Shown here piece by piece: positions 8,939 through 18,355 of a stretch of 58,192 nucleotides of DNA. The stretch is taken from NCBI GenBank assembly GCA_050247075.1, contig JBFWUW010000044.1, positions 1 to 58,192 of the forward strand, given 5' to 3'. Both the position numbers and the translations under genes were made by a program. Each line of letters starts with the position of its first letter. Within the stretch, counting starts at the first letter, position 1. Under the pieces are notes generated by a model, which was not told the DNA's origin, searched no databases, and was given only the letters and a program-made list of their open reading frames with translations. The stretch is from JBFWUW01 sp050247075. Lineage in GTDB: Bacteria > Planctomycetota > Planctomycetia > Pirellulales > JBFWUW01.

Positions 8939-11407
8939 ATGCACGTCGCCGCTTGCCGTGGTTGTTGCCGGTTGTTCCTGATTGGCATGGGGTTGGCCGC
9001 CAGATTGCTCCTAGTGCAGCCTGTCGCCTGGTCCGCGCCGCCCCACCACCATCATCACGGCAAAAAGCTGGCCATTGGCGGGCGAGAGATTGCCCCGGTG
9101 GAGTTTACGCACCGCTCCGTGCGGTCGGGGGCCTGGTCTGACCCGGAAACGTGGAAACCGAAACGAGTCCCCGGCGCGAACGACCGCGTGCTGATCTCCA
9201 CCGACACGCGGGTGCTCTACGACAGCCAAAGCCCGGCGGTGGTGCGGCTGGTGCATGTGGCTGGCACGCTGTCGTTTGCCGACGATCGAGATACGCTGCT
9301 CAATGTTGGGCTGTTGAAGGTGCAGCCGGGCGAGGTCTGTTCGGAAAATGGCTTTGCCTGCGATCTGGCCGACACCAACGAACATGGCGAGCCGTTCATG
9401 CCACACGAAGGCCCGCTGCCGGCCCTGGAAATTGGCACGCGGGCCGTTCCCATTCCGCCGCAATTTACCGCCCGCGTGCGGCTGCATTACCTGGAAGGAA
9501 TGGACAAAGACAACGCGCCGGCCCTGGCCTGCTGCACCGGCCGCATGGAATTATGCGGGTCGCCGCTGAGCCGCACCTGGGTCAAGTTGGGGGCCGACGT
9601 GGAAGCCGGCCAACACGCTGTGCTACTGGCCGAACCGGTCAGCGGTTGGCGCGTAGGGGACGAAGTTATCGTCACCAGCAGCCGCCATCACAACCATAGC
9701 GAGTTCCGCTTTCGCGACCAGAGCGATAAGCTAGAGACCGAAACCCGCCACATTGCCGCCATCGAAGGGGAGTTGGTCACGTTGGACGAACCGCTCCGGT
9801 TTGCGCACACCGGCAGCGGCGAGTTCCGCAGCGAAATCGCCAATTTGTCGCGGAATGTGATTGTGGAAAGCGCCGACCCGGCCGGCGTGCGCGGGCATAC
9901 CGTGTTTCATCAATACAGCCGGGGCGGCATTCAATATGCCCGGCTGGCCCACCTGGGCAAGGAAAACGTCTTGGGCCGATACGCCATTCACTTTCACCTG
10001 TGCGGCGATACCATGCGCGGCAGCGGCGTGGTGGGGGCGGCGATTGTCGATTCGCACAATCGCTGGATCACCGTGCATGGCACCAACCATTTGCTGGTCC
10101 GCGACAATGTCGGCTTCCGCAGCGTGGGGCATGGCTACTTTCTGGAGGACGGCACCGAGGTCTACAACGTCTTCGACCGCAATTTGGGGGTGCAGGCCTT
10201 TGCCGGCCGGCCGCTTCCCAAACAAGTTCTTCCGTTCGACCCCAACGACGGCGCCGCCTTTTGGTGGGCTAATGGCCGCAATACGTTTACCCGCAACGTG
10301 GCTTGCGAAAACAACGAGTACGGATTTCGCTACGACAGCCAGAAGCGGAGCAACTTCGACAGTTCGCTCTCCGTCAAAATGCCCGAGGGCCGGCCGCAAA
10401 CGGTCGATATCCGCACGCTGCCCTTTTACAGCTTTGCCGATAACGAGAGCCACTCCGAGGGGCTGTACGCCTTTGTATTTGCCGACACCGACCGCGTGGG
10501 GCCCGATACCAGGCACCCGCACATCGTGAAGAACATCAAGATCTGGCAGACGCACTACGCCTTACGGACGCAGATTCCCACGATGCTGGTGGACGGGGCG
10601 CGGATCGACCATGCCGTGTACGGCGTCTACCGGCCCGAGTTCTTGAACCACGTTTACCGCAACCTGCATCTCAGCCGGGTCGAGAGCGAGCCATTCAACC
10701 GCGGAACCGACGATGATAGCGAGCAACATGGCAGCATCAGCGTTGACCATTTGACCTTTGAGGATTTTTACGACGCCGGCCTGCCGCTAATTCAAATGAG
10801 CGACAACAACCCCAATGGCAAAGCCGAGTCGCACTTTCGCAACGTGAAGGTGCTGGCTCGCACCGACACGCAGCGCCGCGCGTGGGTCGATCGTGGGGGC
10901 GGAGCGGTCGTCGCGCCGACAACGCCAACCAGCGTGCCCGTCTTTCTGCACGACTACTTTGGGCCAGGAAGAACCGCCAAAATCATCAGCACGGCGGCCC
11001 GCGATTTTGCCCAGCTATCGGCCCAGGCCGAATACCGCGAGCTGCCGCCATTGACGGGACCAGAATCGCGCGTGGCCGAAGTCGCGGACGTGCCGTTCCC
11101 TACGCTGCTCGACCCGATCGACGATCTTCCCCCGGCCACGGTGATAACCTGGCCCTCGCCCGACCTCCCCGCGAAAACCGAGAACGGCCAGCTCCTGGTG
11201 CGCGGCGTGACCACCGACAACGGCCGCACCCAGCGCGTGCTGGTCAACGGCATCGCGGCCACCAACCTGGATTACAACTTTGGCCAGTGGGAAGTCCGCA
11301 TTCCCGTTACGACCGAAGGCGAGCTACTGATCACCGCCGCCGCCGAGGACGACGCGGGCAACGTGGAACAAGACAGCCACGAGTTGCGGGTGAGCATTGC
11401 CCGTTAG
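8939..11407 (+). CDS. Secreted G8-domain / parallel beta-helix protein (CEMIP-like)
   Basis: An 822-residue exported protein with a signal peptide and a run of five histidines (36-40) just after the likely cleavage site. Residues of about 60-200 form a G8 domain (GAWSDPETWKPKRVPGANDRV is the hallmark start). The middle contains right-handed beta-helix repeats with many His and Asn residues (GRYAIHFHLCGD, HNRWITVHGTNHLLVRDNVG), as in CEMIP/TMEM2 and PKHD1-like proteins. The C-terminal 90 residues look like an Ig-type domain (LLVRGVTTDNGRTQRVLVNG). Start chosen at 8939 because GGAGAG lies about 8 bases upstream. Animal CEMIP proteins act in hyaluronan degradation; polysaccharide binding or cleavage here is inferred. 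Confidence 0.8.
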   Translation: MHVAACRGCCRLFLIGMGLAARLLLVQPVAWSAPPHHHHHGKKLAIGGREIAPVEFTHRSVRSGAWSDPETWKPKRVPGANDRVLISTDTRVLYDSQSPAVVRLVHVAGTLSFADDRDTLLNVGLLKVQPGEVCSENGFACDLADTNEHGEPFMPHEGPLPALEIGTRAVPIPPQFTARVRLHYLEGMDKDNAPALACCTGRMELCGSPLSRTWVKLGADVEAGQHAVLLAEPVSGWRVGDEVIVTSSRHHNHSEFRFRDQSDKLETETRHIAAIEGELVTLDEPLRFAHTGSGEFRSEIANLSRNVIVESADPAGVRGHTVFHQYSRGGIQYARLAHLGKENVLGRYAIHFHLCGDTMRGSGVVGAAIVDSHNRWITVHGTNHLLVRDNVGFRSVGHGYFLEDGTEVYNVFDRNLGVQAFAGRPLPKQVLPFDPNDGAAFWWANGRNTFTRNVACENNEYGFRYDSQKRSNFDSSLSVKMPEGRPQTVDIRTLPFYSFADNESHSEGLYAFVFADTDRVGPDTRHPHIVKNIKIWQTHYALRTQIPTMLVDGARIDHAVYGVYRPEFLNHVYRNLHLSRVESEPFNRGTDDDSEQHGSISVDHLTFEDFYDAGLPLIQMSDNNPNGKAESHFRNVKVLARTDTQRRAWVDRGGGAVVAPTTPTSVPVFLHDYFGPGRTAKIISTAARDFAQLSAQAEYRELPPLTGPESRVAEVADVPFPTLLDPIDDLPPATVITWPSPDLPAKTENGQLLVRGVTTDNGRTQRVLVNGIAATNLDYNFGQWEVRIPVTTEGELLITAAAEDDAGNVEQDSHELRVSIAR

Positions 11408-11727
11408 TTCCGAAGCAACCTAAATCAGGGCGTCGGAGTGGACTAGCTCGGTGTTGTGGAAGTGCGATTTCTGTGCCGGCTGACACGAAAATCCTTACAG
11501 GCCCGGATCGCACGGATTTCGCGGATAAGGCAGGGCATGTAAGCCGTTGTTCTGTATTCGCAGGCCATTTTTTGCGAGTGGACCATCTGCCTATTCTGGG
11601 AACAATTATCCACTGCTTATCGGCCTTTTGCGCCTATGCGCGAAGTCACCCTCGCGAATGGCGGTCGATTCCGGTTGGCGGCCATGCATGTCGGCCCTGA
11701 CGGCTAGATTCGTTTGAGTCGTGGCCC
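11408..11727. other. Intergenic region, convergent genes, nothing recognised
   Basis: 320 bases between the ends of the convergent G8-protein and antiporter genes. No open frame with a ribosome binding site and no strong hairpin with a T-run were found. Probably spacer. Confidence 0.5.
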
Positions 11728-13416
11728 TCACTCTTCGTCCAGGTAGTAGTTCCAATCCTCAAATTGCCGGTCGAGGTGGATCAGTTCGTCCGCGTGGGCC
11801 GGCGAGTCGATGTGGTAAAGCTGCATCTGAATGGAACGGTCGCGCCCAATCGAGGCCGATAACGCCGACAACACGGCCAGATGGCGTTCCGGCATGGAGA
11901 CGGGCGTAAAGATCAGCACCATGCAATGGACCGGCTGCTGGTCGGGCGTTTCAATTTGCAACCCCTGCCGGCTGATCCCCATGGCACCGATGATCCGGTC
12001 CCCTTCCTCCAGCCGGGCGTGAGGCAGCGCCAGGCCTTCCCCGACGCAAGTTGAAGTGATGCGCTCGGCCTTGATGACCGCCTCGTACAGCGTGTCGGCG
12101 CTGACGGAAAGTTTGTGGACCCGCACCGTCAGATCGACCAATTGCCGGATGGCCGTTTCCTTGTCGGGTCCGGCCAGTTCGGTGGTGATGTTGCGCTCGG
12201 AGAGGAAGTCCAGCATGCGGGCACGGTCCTGGCCAAAGTCGCCTGATTTCTTCAGCGCTAGCTTCGTCAAAATGGGGCCAACCGATTCGTTAAGCAGTAC
12301 CACGGCCAGTACGACGGCCAGGAAAATCTCGTGGATTTTCTCGAAGGCGGCATCTTCCGTGACCAGCAGCATCAGGCCGACCGCCAGCCCGGCCTGGGGT
12401 GCCAACGACATTCCCAGCCAACGGCGAAAACGCTCGGTCGCTCCGGCCAGCTTCATCCCCAAGTAGCCAGCGGCCATTTTGCCTCCCAGCCGCCCGGCAA
12501 ACGCCACCGCCGCCAGCGTGCCGGCAATGCCCAGGGAGTCAAACCGCAGTTCCATGCCGGCCACGGTAAAGAACACGGCAAAAATGGCGGATTCAAAACG
12601 GTCGAAGACTTTGTGGCCGATCTCTTCACGGTCTGGCGTCAGGTTGGCCAGCGTGACGCCCAGGCACAAGCAGGCCAATAAGACCGACAACCCCAGGTGG
12701 GCGGTCAGGCCGGTCGTCAGCAAAATGGCGATCAGCGACAAGACGGCCAACCGGTCGGGACGGACGACTCGCCACGTCACCACGATCAGCAGCACGCCAA
12801 CCGTCAGGCCCAGCAGCAGGCTTTGGCCGATTTGCCACATCGGCGCGGCCAGGCTTTGGGCCAGGCCGACGTTGGACGGAGATAAGGCCGAACGGGCAAC
12901 CGTGCGGGCCACTTCAAAGAAGATGATGCAGACGAGGTTGTTCAGGGCCACGCCGGCGATCATGGTGGTGACGAAGGCACCACGCGAGGCAGTTTCCTTG
13001 ACAATGGCCAACACCGTCGCCGGAGCGGTGGAAATGGCGATCGTGGCCACAAGCAACGCGGTGTACCAGCGGGCATCGGTCAACAGCATCAACCCGCCAA
13101 ACACCAGCGCCGGTGTCAGTGTCGCTTCAAACAGCAACAGCAGCGACAACCGCTTGCTGGCCACCGCCAGCCGGCGAAAATTGAGATGGCTGCCGACGGA
13201 GACGGCCATCAAACCCAAGGCAAAGTCCACCAACGGCTCGAGCGCATGAATGCTGTCGTGCGGCAGCAGGTTCATCACCGAACCGCCGATGAGAATGCCC
13301 GCCACGATCTGCCCCGTAACGGAAGGCAGATGCAACTGCCTGGCCAGCGCGCCAAACAGCGTGCCCGCGACTAGAATGATCGCCAGGACCAGAAGCACGT
13401 TAGGATGGGCAAGCAT
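11728..13416 (-). CDS. CPA2-type cation/proton antiporter with C-terminal EIIA-like domain
   Basis: Integral membrane protein of 562 residues. Residues 1-390 form about 12 hydrophobic helices of the Na+/H+ exchanger (KefB/CPA2) type. Residues of about 400-555 resemble the PTS EIIA domain of the fructose family, including the phosphorylatable-histidine context GEGLALPHARLE with His466. The usual C-terminal TrkA-N domain of KefB is absent. The fusion suggests that ion transport is controlled through an EIIA-like sensor. No other PTS gene is in the window, so phosphorylation of His466 is inferred. It could equally be a pure antiporter with a degenerate regulatory tail. Confidence 0.85.
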   Translation of the reverse strand: MLAHPNVLLVLAIILVAGTLFGALARQLHLPSVTGQIVAGILIGGSVMNLLPHDSIHALEPLVDFALGLMAVSVGSHLNFRRLAVASKRLSLLLLFEATLTPALVFGGLMLLTDARWYTALLVATIAISTAPATVLAIVKETASRGAFVTTMIAGVALNNLVCIIFFEVARTVARSALSPSNVGLAQSLAAPMWQIGQSLLLGLTVGVLLIVVTWRVVRPDRLAVLSLIAILLTTGLTAHLGLSVLLACLCLGVTLANLTPDREEIGHKVFDRFESAIFAVFFTVAGMELRFDSLGIAGTLAAVAFAGRLGGKMAAGYLGMKLAGATERFRRWLGMSLAPQAGLAVGLMLLVTEDAAFEKIHEIFLAVVLAVVLLNESVGPILTKLALKKSGDFGQDRARMLDFLSERNITTELAGPDKETAIRQLVDLTVRVHKLSVSADTLYEAVIKAERITSTCVGEGLALPHARLEEGDRIIGAMGISRQGLQIETPDQQPVHCMVLIFTPVSMPERHLAVLSALSASIGRDRSIQMQLYHIDSPAHADELIHLDRQFEDWNYYLDEE

Positions 13417-13588
13417 GCGGAATTACCGGCCGGCGCTGGTGTGCCTCATGGGCAGCATGAGGCGTCGATAGGCGTTGAACCCGTTCAACCCTCCGATCGA
13501 CGGGGCAAGTCTAGCGTAACCCGCCGACTTGTGTGCGCATTTCCGATGAATCAGCGCACAAAAAATGCCGCCTGACAAGAACGCTGGC

Positions 13589-14974
13589 CTACAGCAGCCC
13601 AGGAATGGGCCGGCCCCCTTCCGTCACGATGGGAATGGGCCGGCCTTGCGGGTTGACCCAGTGGCTGTTGAGGTCGATGTCCAAGTGCTGGAAGACGCTG
13701 GCCGCCAGGTCCGAGGGGATAACGCGGCCTTCCTTGACGCCGTAGCCCTTGTCGTCGGTAGCGCCGATGACTTGTCCGCCGCGCGTGCCGCCGCCGGCCA
13801 CCAGCATCGACATGCAGTTGGTCCAGTGGCCGCGCCCGGCGTCCGCCGACATTACTGGCGCGCGGCCAAACTCGCCCAGCATCAGCACCAGGGTGGAGTC
13901 GAGCAGCCCGCGTGCTTCCAAGTCTTGAACCAAGGTGTGAATCACCCGGTCTACCGTGGGCAGTATGGGTGTCAGGCCTTTTTCGATTCCGCCCCACGGC
14001 GGCACGTTGTCGCCGTGATGGTCGAAGTAGCCCCACGCGCCGCTGACCACTACATACGATACGCCGGCCTCCACCAGCCGCCGCGCCAGCAGGGCTTTTT
14101 CGCCGATGCTGATGCGGCCGTAGGCGTCGCGCATGGCGTCGGTTTCTTGGCCCACATCGAAGGCCTTTTGGACCTTGCCCGACAAGACCATCTCGTAAGC
14201 TTGTGATTGGTATTGCTCGACAGAAGCCATGCCGCGCCCACGGTCGAGATTGCGCCGCAAGCGGTCGAATTGCGACCGCAAATTGTCGCGGTCTTGCAAG
14301 CGATCGACGGCTACGCCCGCTGGCAAGGCCAGACGGCCGGGCAGTTCCCTGCCTTGGATCGGTTCGTACTCGTGGCCCATGTGGCCGGCCCCCCACATAT
14401 CGGCCACCCAGCTATCGGCCAGGCCGACAAAGGCGGGCAGCGTTGGCGCATTGGCGCCGCGAAATTTGGCCGCGACCGAACCCATCGAAGGGTATCCGCC
14501 GCCACTCTGGCCGGTATCGGTTCGCTGGGCCAAGGGGTTGCCGGCCTGCATGGTGATGGGCGTGTGGTTGCTGGCCGTGCAATCGACAGAGCGAATTAGT
14601 GTCAGCTTGTGCATCAGGCTGGCTTGCAGCGGCAGATGCTGCGAGACCTGAATACCCGGCACGCTGGTCGCGATGGTGTTGTACGGTCCGCGGTTTTCCA
14701 GAGGCGCGTCGGGCTTGGGATCCCACATGTCAATGTGGCTTGGCCCGCCCGACAGCCAGAACAAAATGACCGACTTGCGGTCGCGCGGCACGGTGGACGC
14801 CCGCGACGAGGACGAGGCTAGCGCGGCTAACGACATTCCCCCCAGCGAACCCAGCCCGGTTTGCAAAAACCAGCGGCGCGAGCCAACTCTGACAATATCC
14901 GCAGCCCCCGGTGCCAACGGAAGCAGTTGTTGGTGTTGGGCCGGTGTGCAACCAGATCGCGAAGAAAGCCGCAT
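13589..14974 (-). CDS. DUF1501 family protein, orphan copy
   Basis: A 461-residue member of DUF1501, a sulfatase/alkaline-phosphatase-fold-like family very abundant in planctomycetes. The leader SRRWFLQTGLGSLGG resembles a twin-arginine signal, so export in folded form is likely. Family hallmarks are VILFWLSGGPSHIDMWDPKPD, the FDHHGDN metal-type motif and the GEFGRAPV segment. A GAGGAA ribosome binding site lies 9 bases before the ATG. DUF1501 genes usually sit next to a DUF1549/DUF1553 gene; this one has none, unlike the copy at 52086. The biochemical function of the family is not established. Confidence 0.85.
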   Translation of the reverse strand: MRLSSRSGCTPAQHQQLLPLAPGAADIVRVGSRRWFLQTGLGSLGGMSLAALASSSSRASTVPRDRKSVILFWLSGGPSHIDMWDPKPDAPLENRGPYNTIATSVPGIQVSQHLPLQASLMHKLTLIRSVDCTASNHTPITMQAGNPLAQRTDTGQSGGGYPSMGSVAAKFRGANAPTLPAFVGLADSWVADMWGAGHMGHEYEPIQGRELPGRLALPAGVAVDRLQDRDNLRSQFDRLRRNLDRGRGMASVEQYQSQAYEMVLSGKVQKAFDVGQETDAMRDAYGRISIGEKALLARRLVEAGVSYVVVSGAWGYFDHHGDNVPPWGGIEKGLTPILPTVDRVIHTLVQDLEARGLLDSTLVLMLGEFGRAPVMSADAGRGHWTNCMSMLVAGGGTRGGQVIGATDDKGYGVKEGRVIPSDLAASVFQHLDIDLNSHWVNPQGRPIPIVTEGGRPIPGLL

Positions 14975-15063
14975 GGGGCGGGTTCCTCAATTAGGAAGGC
15001 AAAGTTCAGGTGGGCGATGGCTGTGAGGGGAGTTAGCCCCCCATCGATCAGCCGCCCGATAGT

Positions 15064-16074
15064 CTACCCGGCTTGGATCAACGGGTAAACATTTGTTTTA
15101 TCCTCGTTGGCAGCCACCAAGGACCGGCCGCTATCGGCCCGGGCGATGCGGAAGAAATCAAATTTGGCATCGAACAAGAACTTCAGCCACAGTTTGGTCC
15201 AAGAATAGTGGGCGTGCAGGCCATCGTACATCTCGGGCACGGCCTTCTTTAACGCCGGCAGGCGGTTCCAGGGAATTTGCGGCAAGTCGTGATGTTCGTT
15301 GTGATAGCCGATATTGAACGCCAAATGGTTCAATCCGCCGTAGTAACTGTAGGTCTCTTGGCCTTCACGAAAGACATAATGCTCTTGAATCCAGCGGGCA
15401 CCCAAAGGGTGAGGGCCAACGCTAAAAAACGCGCTGAAGACAAAGTACAACAGCGATCCCGGTCCCAGCAGCCAGAAGAACCCGACCAAGAAGCTGAGCT
15501 GCACGGCGACATTGACCCACAGCCACTTTGTCCAAGAGGAGGGCTGGTTCTTGGACTCCAACCAAAAGGTCCGCACCAACTGGAACACGGGGAACAGGCA
15601 TTGCCAGGCTAATCGGCCCAGCGGCCCGCGGCGAAACAGCCAGGCCTCCCAACGGTTGGCAACGTCGGCATCGTTGTGGTAATCGCCCAGGTACTTGTGG
15701 TGTTTGATATGGTGGACGGAAAACGTCACGGTCATCGGAAAGAACATCGGCAGATTGGCCAGGATGGCCATCCAGCGATTGGCCGCGCGGCTGCGATAGA
15801 CCAGGTTGTGCGTGCATTCGTGAACCAGCACCCACAACGCGTGGTTGCAGTATGCGCCAAAGCAAAAAGCGACGATGGCCTTGATCCACCAGGCAATGGG
15901 GGTTAGCCAGGCACCGACGACCAGTTGGACAGCCACGATGGCCAGTATGGCCACGCCGCTCCAACGGTTATAGCCAAACAGAGAGCGAACCTCCGGGTGC
16001 TCGGCCATGATTGTCCGCGCGCGGTCGGGATGGGGCGCGGGATACTCGACAACCACGTAAGCATTGGGGTTCAT
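15064..16074 (-). CDS. Fatty acid desaturase, dihydroceramide delta-4 desaturase-like
   Basis: Integral membrane di-iron desaturase of 336 residues. The three histidine boxes are HECTH (85-89), HHIKHH (121-126) and HNEHH (258-262). The stretch from about 220 to 285 (HPLGARWIQEHYVF, GQETYSYYGGLNHLAFN, GYHNEHHDLPQIP) closely matches eukaryotic sphingolipid delta-4 desaturases (DEGS/DES1), as does the N-terminal pattern PHPDRARTIMAEHPEVRSLF. It would introduce a trans double bond in a ceramide-type acyl chain, using oxygen and an electron donor. The ATG at 16074 fits the family N-terminus; a longer frame to 16176 adds 34 unrelated residues. No other sphingolipid-synthesis gene adjoins it. The substrate is inferred from homology. 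Confidence 0.85.
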   Translation of the reverse strand: MNPNAYVVVEYPAPHPDRARTIMAEHPEVRSLFGYNRWSGVAILAIVAVQLVVGAWLTPIAWWIKAIVAFCFGAYCNHALWVLVHECTHNLVYRSRAANRWMAILANLPMFFPMTVTFSVHHIKHHKYLGDYHNDADVANRWEAWLFRRGPLGRLAWQCLFPVFQLVRTFWLESKNQPSSWTKWLWVNVAVQLSFLVGFFWLLGPGSLLYFVFSAFFSVGPHPLGARWIQEHYVFREGQETYSYYGGLNHLAFNIGYHNEHHDLPQIPWNRLPALKKAVPEMYDGLHAHYSWTKLWLKFLFDAKFDFFRIARADSGRSLVAANEDKTNVYPLIQAG

Positions 16075-16527
16075 CAACAAATTGCCTGTCGCTACTTTAT
16101 GGGGTGAAGTTTGCTGGCGATGGAAGCAGACATGCTTCGCTCTGCCCGACTTGCCAGCCAGCGATCTATCTGGCAATCATGCCGTCAGAAACTGCTCACC
16201 CGATTGATCCCCCAAGTTTGATCCTAGGGGGGGATTCAAGATTGGTCAAACGCAGTCGACGTCGGACAAACACAACGGGTGGGCTGAAAGTCTTGGTGGA
16301 TTGGGGGCGTGCGGCTTCGTTACTTCTTGCTGCCAGCTATGCTGTTGGCGGCGGAACGAACCTTCCAAAGCTGGCGATTTGCGGTGTCTGGCGAAATTGG
16401 CGGCAATGCCACAATTCACCTGGAAGCAGTCTGGCCGTATCTCTATACTCCGCCCTCTGGCAACTGTGTGCTGGGCCGTTGCCGCCCGGCTGTTCGTGGG
16501 TTGCCACTCGTCGGCAAAGGAGTTCCG
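16075..16527. other. Divergent spacer with a hairpin
   Basis: 453 bases between the divergent desaturase and parA genes, so it must carry both promoters. A 7-bp inverted repeat ATCCCCC/GGGGGAT with a 15-base loop lies at 16207-16235. The open frame upstream of parA has no homology to ParA and no ribosome binding site at its start, so I treat it as non-coding. Confidence 0.45.
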
Positions 16528-17391
16528 ATGCGTTCGATCGCCGTAATCAATCAAAAGGGTGGCGTAGGCAAGACAACCACCGCCGTAAACCTGGGGGCGG
16601 CGCTGGCCGCCGCCGGCCAAAAGGTCTGCGTGGTCGATCTCGATCCGCAGGCGCACGCCTCGCTGCATCTGAACGTGATTTGCGACGGCCAGGAACGGCT
16701 TTCGGTTTATCATTCGCTGGCGGGGGACATGCCGCTGGCGGAGATTCGCCTGCAAATCAACGACAATCTCTGGCTGGTGGCGGCCGACATCGACCTGGCC
16801 GCCGTGGAGATTGAGCTGGCCGGCGTGCCCGACCGCGAACTGATCCTCCGCCGCCGCATCGAAGCCGACACCGCCGAGTTCGATTACCTGATTATCGACT
16901 GTCCGCCGTCGTTGGGTGTGTTGACGCTTAACGCGCTGTCCGCCGTGGACGAGGTGTTGATCCCATTGCAGCCACATTTTCTGGCTTTGCACGGGTTGAG
17001 CAAGCTGCTCGACACCATTCAATGGGTCGCCGGCAGGACCAATCCCAGCTTGAAGCTGAGCGGCGTGGTGCTGTGCATGTACGAGGCCAATACCAAGTTG
17101 GCCACGGAAGTTGCCCGAGACGTGGACGAGTTCTTTACCATGGCCCGCGGCACGGAGGGACCGTGGTCACAGGCCAAATCGTTGACCGCGCGGATTCGCC
17201 GCAATATCCGCCTGGCCGAGGCCCCCAGTTTTGGGCAGTCGATCTTGGAATACGCGCCCGACTCCCACGGTGCCGACGACTATCGCCAATTGGCGCACGA
17301 GGTGCATGCCCTGCACGAAGCCACGGCGCTGCTGCCGCTGGAAATGCCCGTCGTGCCGCAACGCCGCGCCGCCAAAGCGGCGGTGGCGTAG
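16528..17391 (+). CDS. ParA/Soj-family ATPase, orphan
   Basis: A 287-residue deviant-Walker ATPase of the ParA/MinD superfamily. The signature KGGVGKTT lies at residues 10-17, with the second signature VCVVDLDPQAHAS and the switch II motif LIIDCPPSLGVL. The start at 16528 has an AAAGGAG site 5 bases upstream and begins exactly at the P-loop strand; a longer frame to 16309 is rejected. Such ATPases position chromosomes, plasmids or protein clusters. No parB gene follows and the next gene is convergent, so the partner is unknown. The tail (about 265-287) is Ala/Arg/Pro-rich. Confidence 0.88.
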   Translation: MRSIAVINQKGGVGKTTTAVNLGAALAAAGQKVCVVDLDPQAHASLHLNVICDGQERLSVYHSLAGDMPLAEIRLQINDNLWLVAADIDLAAVEIELAGVPDRELILRRRIEADTAEFDYLIIDCPPSLGVLTLNALSAVDEVLIPLQPHFLALHGLSKLLDTIQWVAGRTNPSLKLSGVVLCMYEANTKLATEVARDVDEFFTMARGTEGPWSQAKSLTARIRRNIRLAEAPSFGQSILEYAPDSHGADDYRQLAHEVHALHEATALLPLEMPVVPQRRAAKAAVA

Positions 17392-17437
17392 TGGCGACGT
17401 AAGTCTGATTCACCGGGCACGACAACGACTGGCAAAT

Positions 17438-18313
17438 CTAATCGTGCGCAATAGCGCAACCTCGCAACTTTTTTTGCAGTAGGTTCTTGCCCGCGGTTGT
17501 TACGGCTGTGCGGTTGAGGTCCAGCCATCGCAATTGCTTAAGGTTGCTCAAGTGAGTCAGGCCCGCATCGCTCACCTTTGTACCGAACAGCCCAAGTTCT
17601 TTTAGCTGGGTTAAGCCACCAAGATGCTCCAGGCCGGCGTCGGTAATCGCGGTTTCATTGAGCCACAACTGTTCCAGTTGCGTCCATTGGGCCAATTGCG
17701 GTAAGCATGCATCGGTCGCTCGGGTGCGTCCTATGTAGATCGAATTGAGTTGCTTGAGGTTGCCTAACCGCAACAAACCAGCATCGGTGACAGGAGTGCC
17801 GCTGAGATCGAGTGTACGCAGTTCGTGCAGGTGCAGTAGATTTTTCAGACCAGCATCGGTGACAGGGGTGCCGCTGAGATTTAATTCACGCAGTTCGTTC
17901 AGTTGAAGCAGATTCTCCAGACCAGCATCGGTCGTTTCCGATCCGTTGAGGTCGAGCATTTTCAATTGCCGCAGGCCGCGCAACGGCATCAGATCAGCAT
18001 CGACCACCGTCTGGCGAAAGTAGTAGACGGCAATCACGTCATCGAAGTAATCTTGAGGCAGCCAGTCGCGGAGCCGGGTTTTCAACCAGCTTTCATCGGC
18101 GGCCGACGGGGCATACCTGGCCCCGCCGCCTAGATTCCGGATTGCTAGCACCGCGGCGCGCTGGCGTTGGGCTGGCCCAATCCATCGTAATGAAATGGCA
18201 AGCAGTGCGCTGATGATCGTCATGCCGAGCAACAGCGTCCGCAAACTGAATTGCCAACGGTGGTGATGCGACCGTCGCGATGCGCTATCCGGTAAGGGCA
18301 CGAGTTCGTCCAT
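17438..18313 (-). CDS. Leucine-rich-repeat protein with N-terminal membrane segment
   Basis: The 291-residue product has a short His/Arg-rich head, then FSLRTLLLGMTIISALLAIS (about 23-42), a membrane helix preceded by the RFSLRTLL-type sequence common in planctomycetes. From about residue 110 there are at least seven repeats of about 24 residues of the type LRELNLSGTPVTDAGLKNLL, the bacterial LRR consensus with TDAGL. This is probably a membrane-tethered protein-binding scaffold. It lies last in a minus-strand cluster with the response regulator and the FG-GAP protein, with gaps of 42 and about 110 bases. The partner is unknown. Confidence 0.8.
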   Translation of the reverse strand: MDELVPLPDSASRRSHHHRWQFSLRTLLLGMTIISALLAISLRWIGPAQRQRAAVLAIRNLGGGARYAPSAADESWLKTRLRDWLPQDYFDDVIAVYYFRQTVVDADLMPLRGLRQLKMLDLNGSETTDAGLENLLQLNELRELNLSGTPVTDAGLKNLLHLHELRTLDLSGTPVTDAGLLRLGNLKQLNSIYIGRTRATDACLPQLAQWTQLEQLWLNETAITDAGLEHLGGLTQLKELGLFGTKVSDAGLTHLSNLKQLRWLDLNRTAVTTAGKNLLQKKLRGCAIAHD

Positions 18314-18355
18314 GCCCGCCAGTATCCGGCCGCCGATCCGTGGAATGCAACAAAA

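Noticed and set aside
9044..9058. Five-His run as an artificial tag
   Set aside because: It lies inside a natural G8 protein just after the signal peptide, with native flanking sequence; no vector sequence is present.
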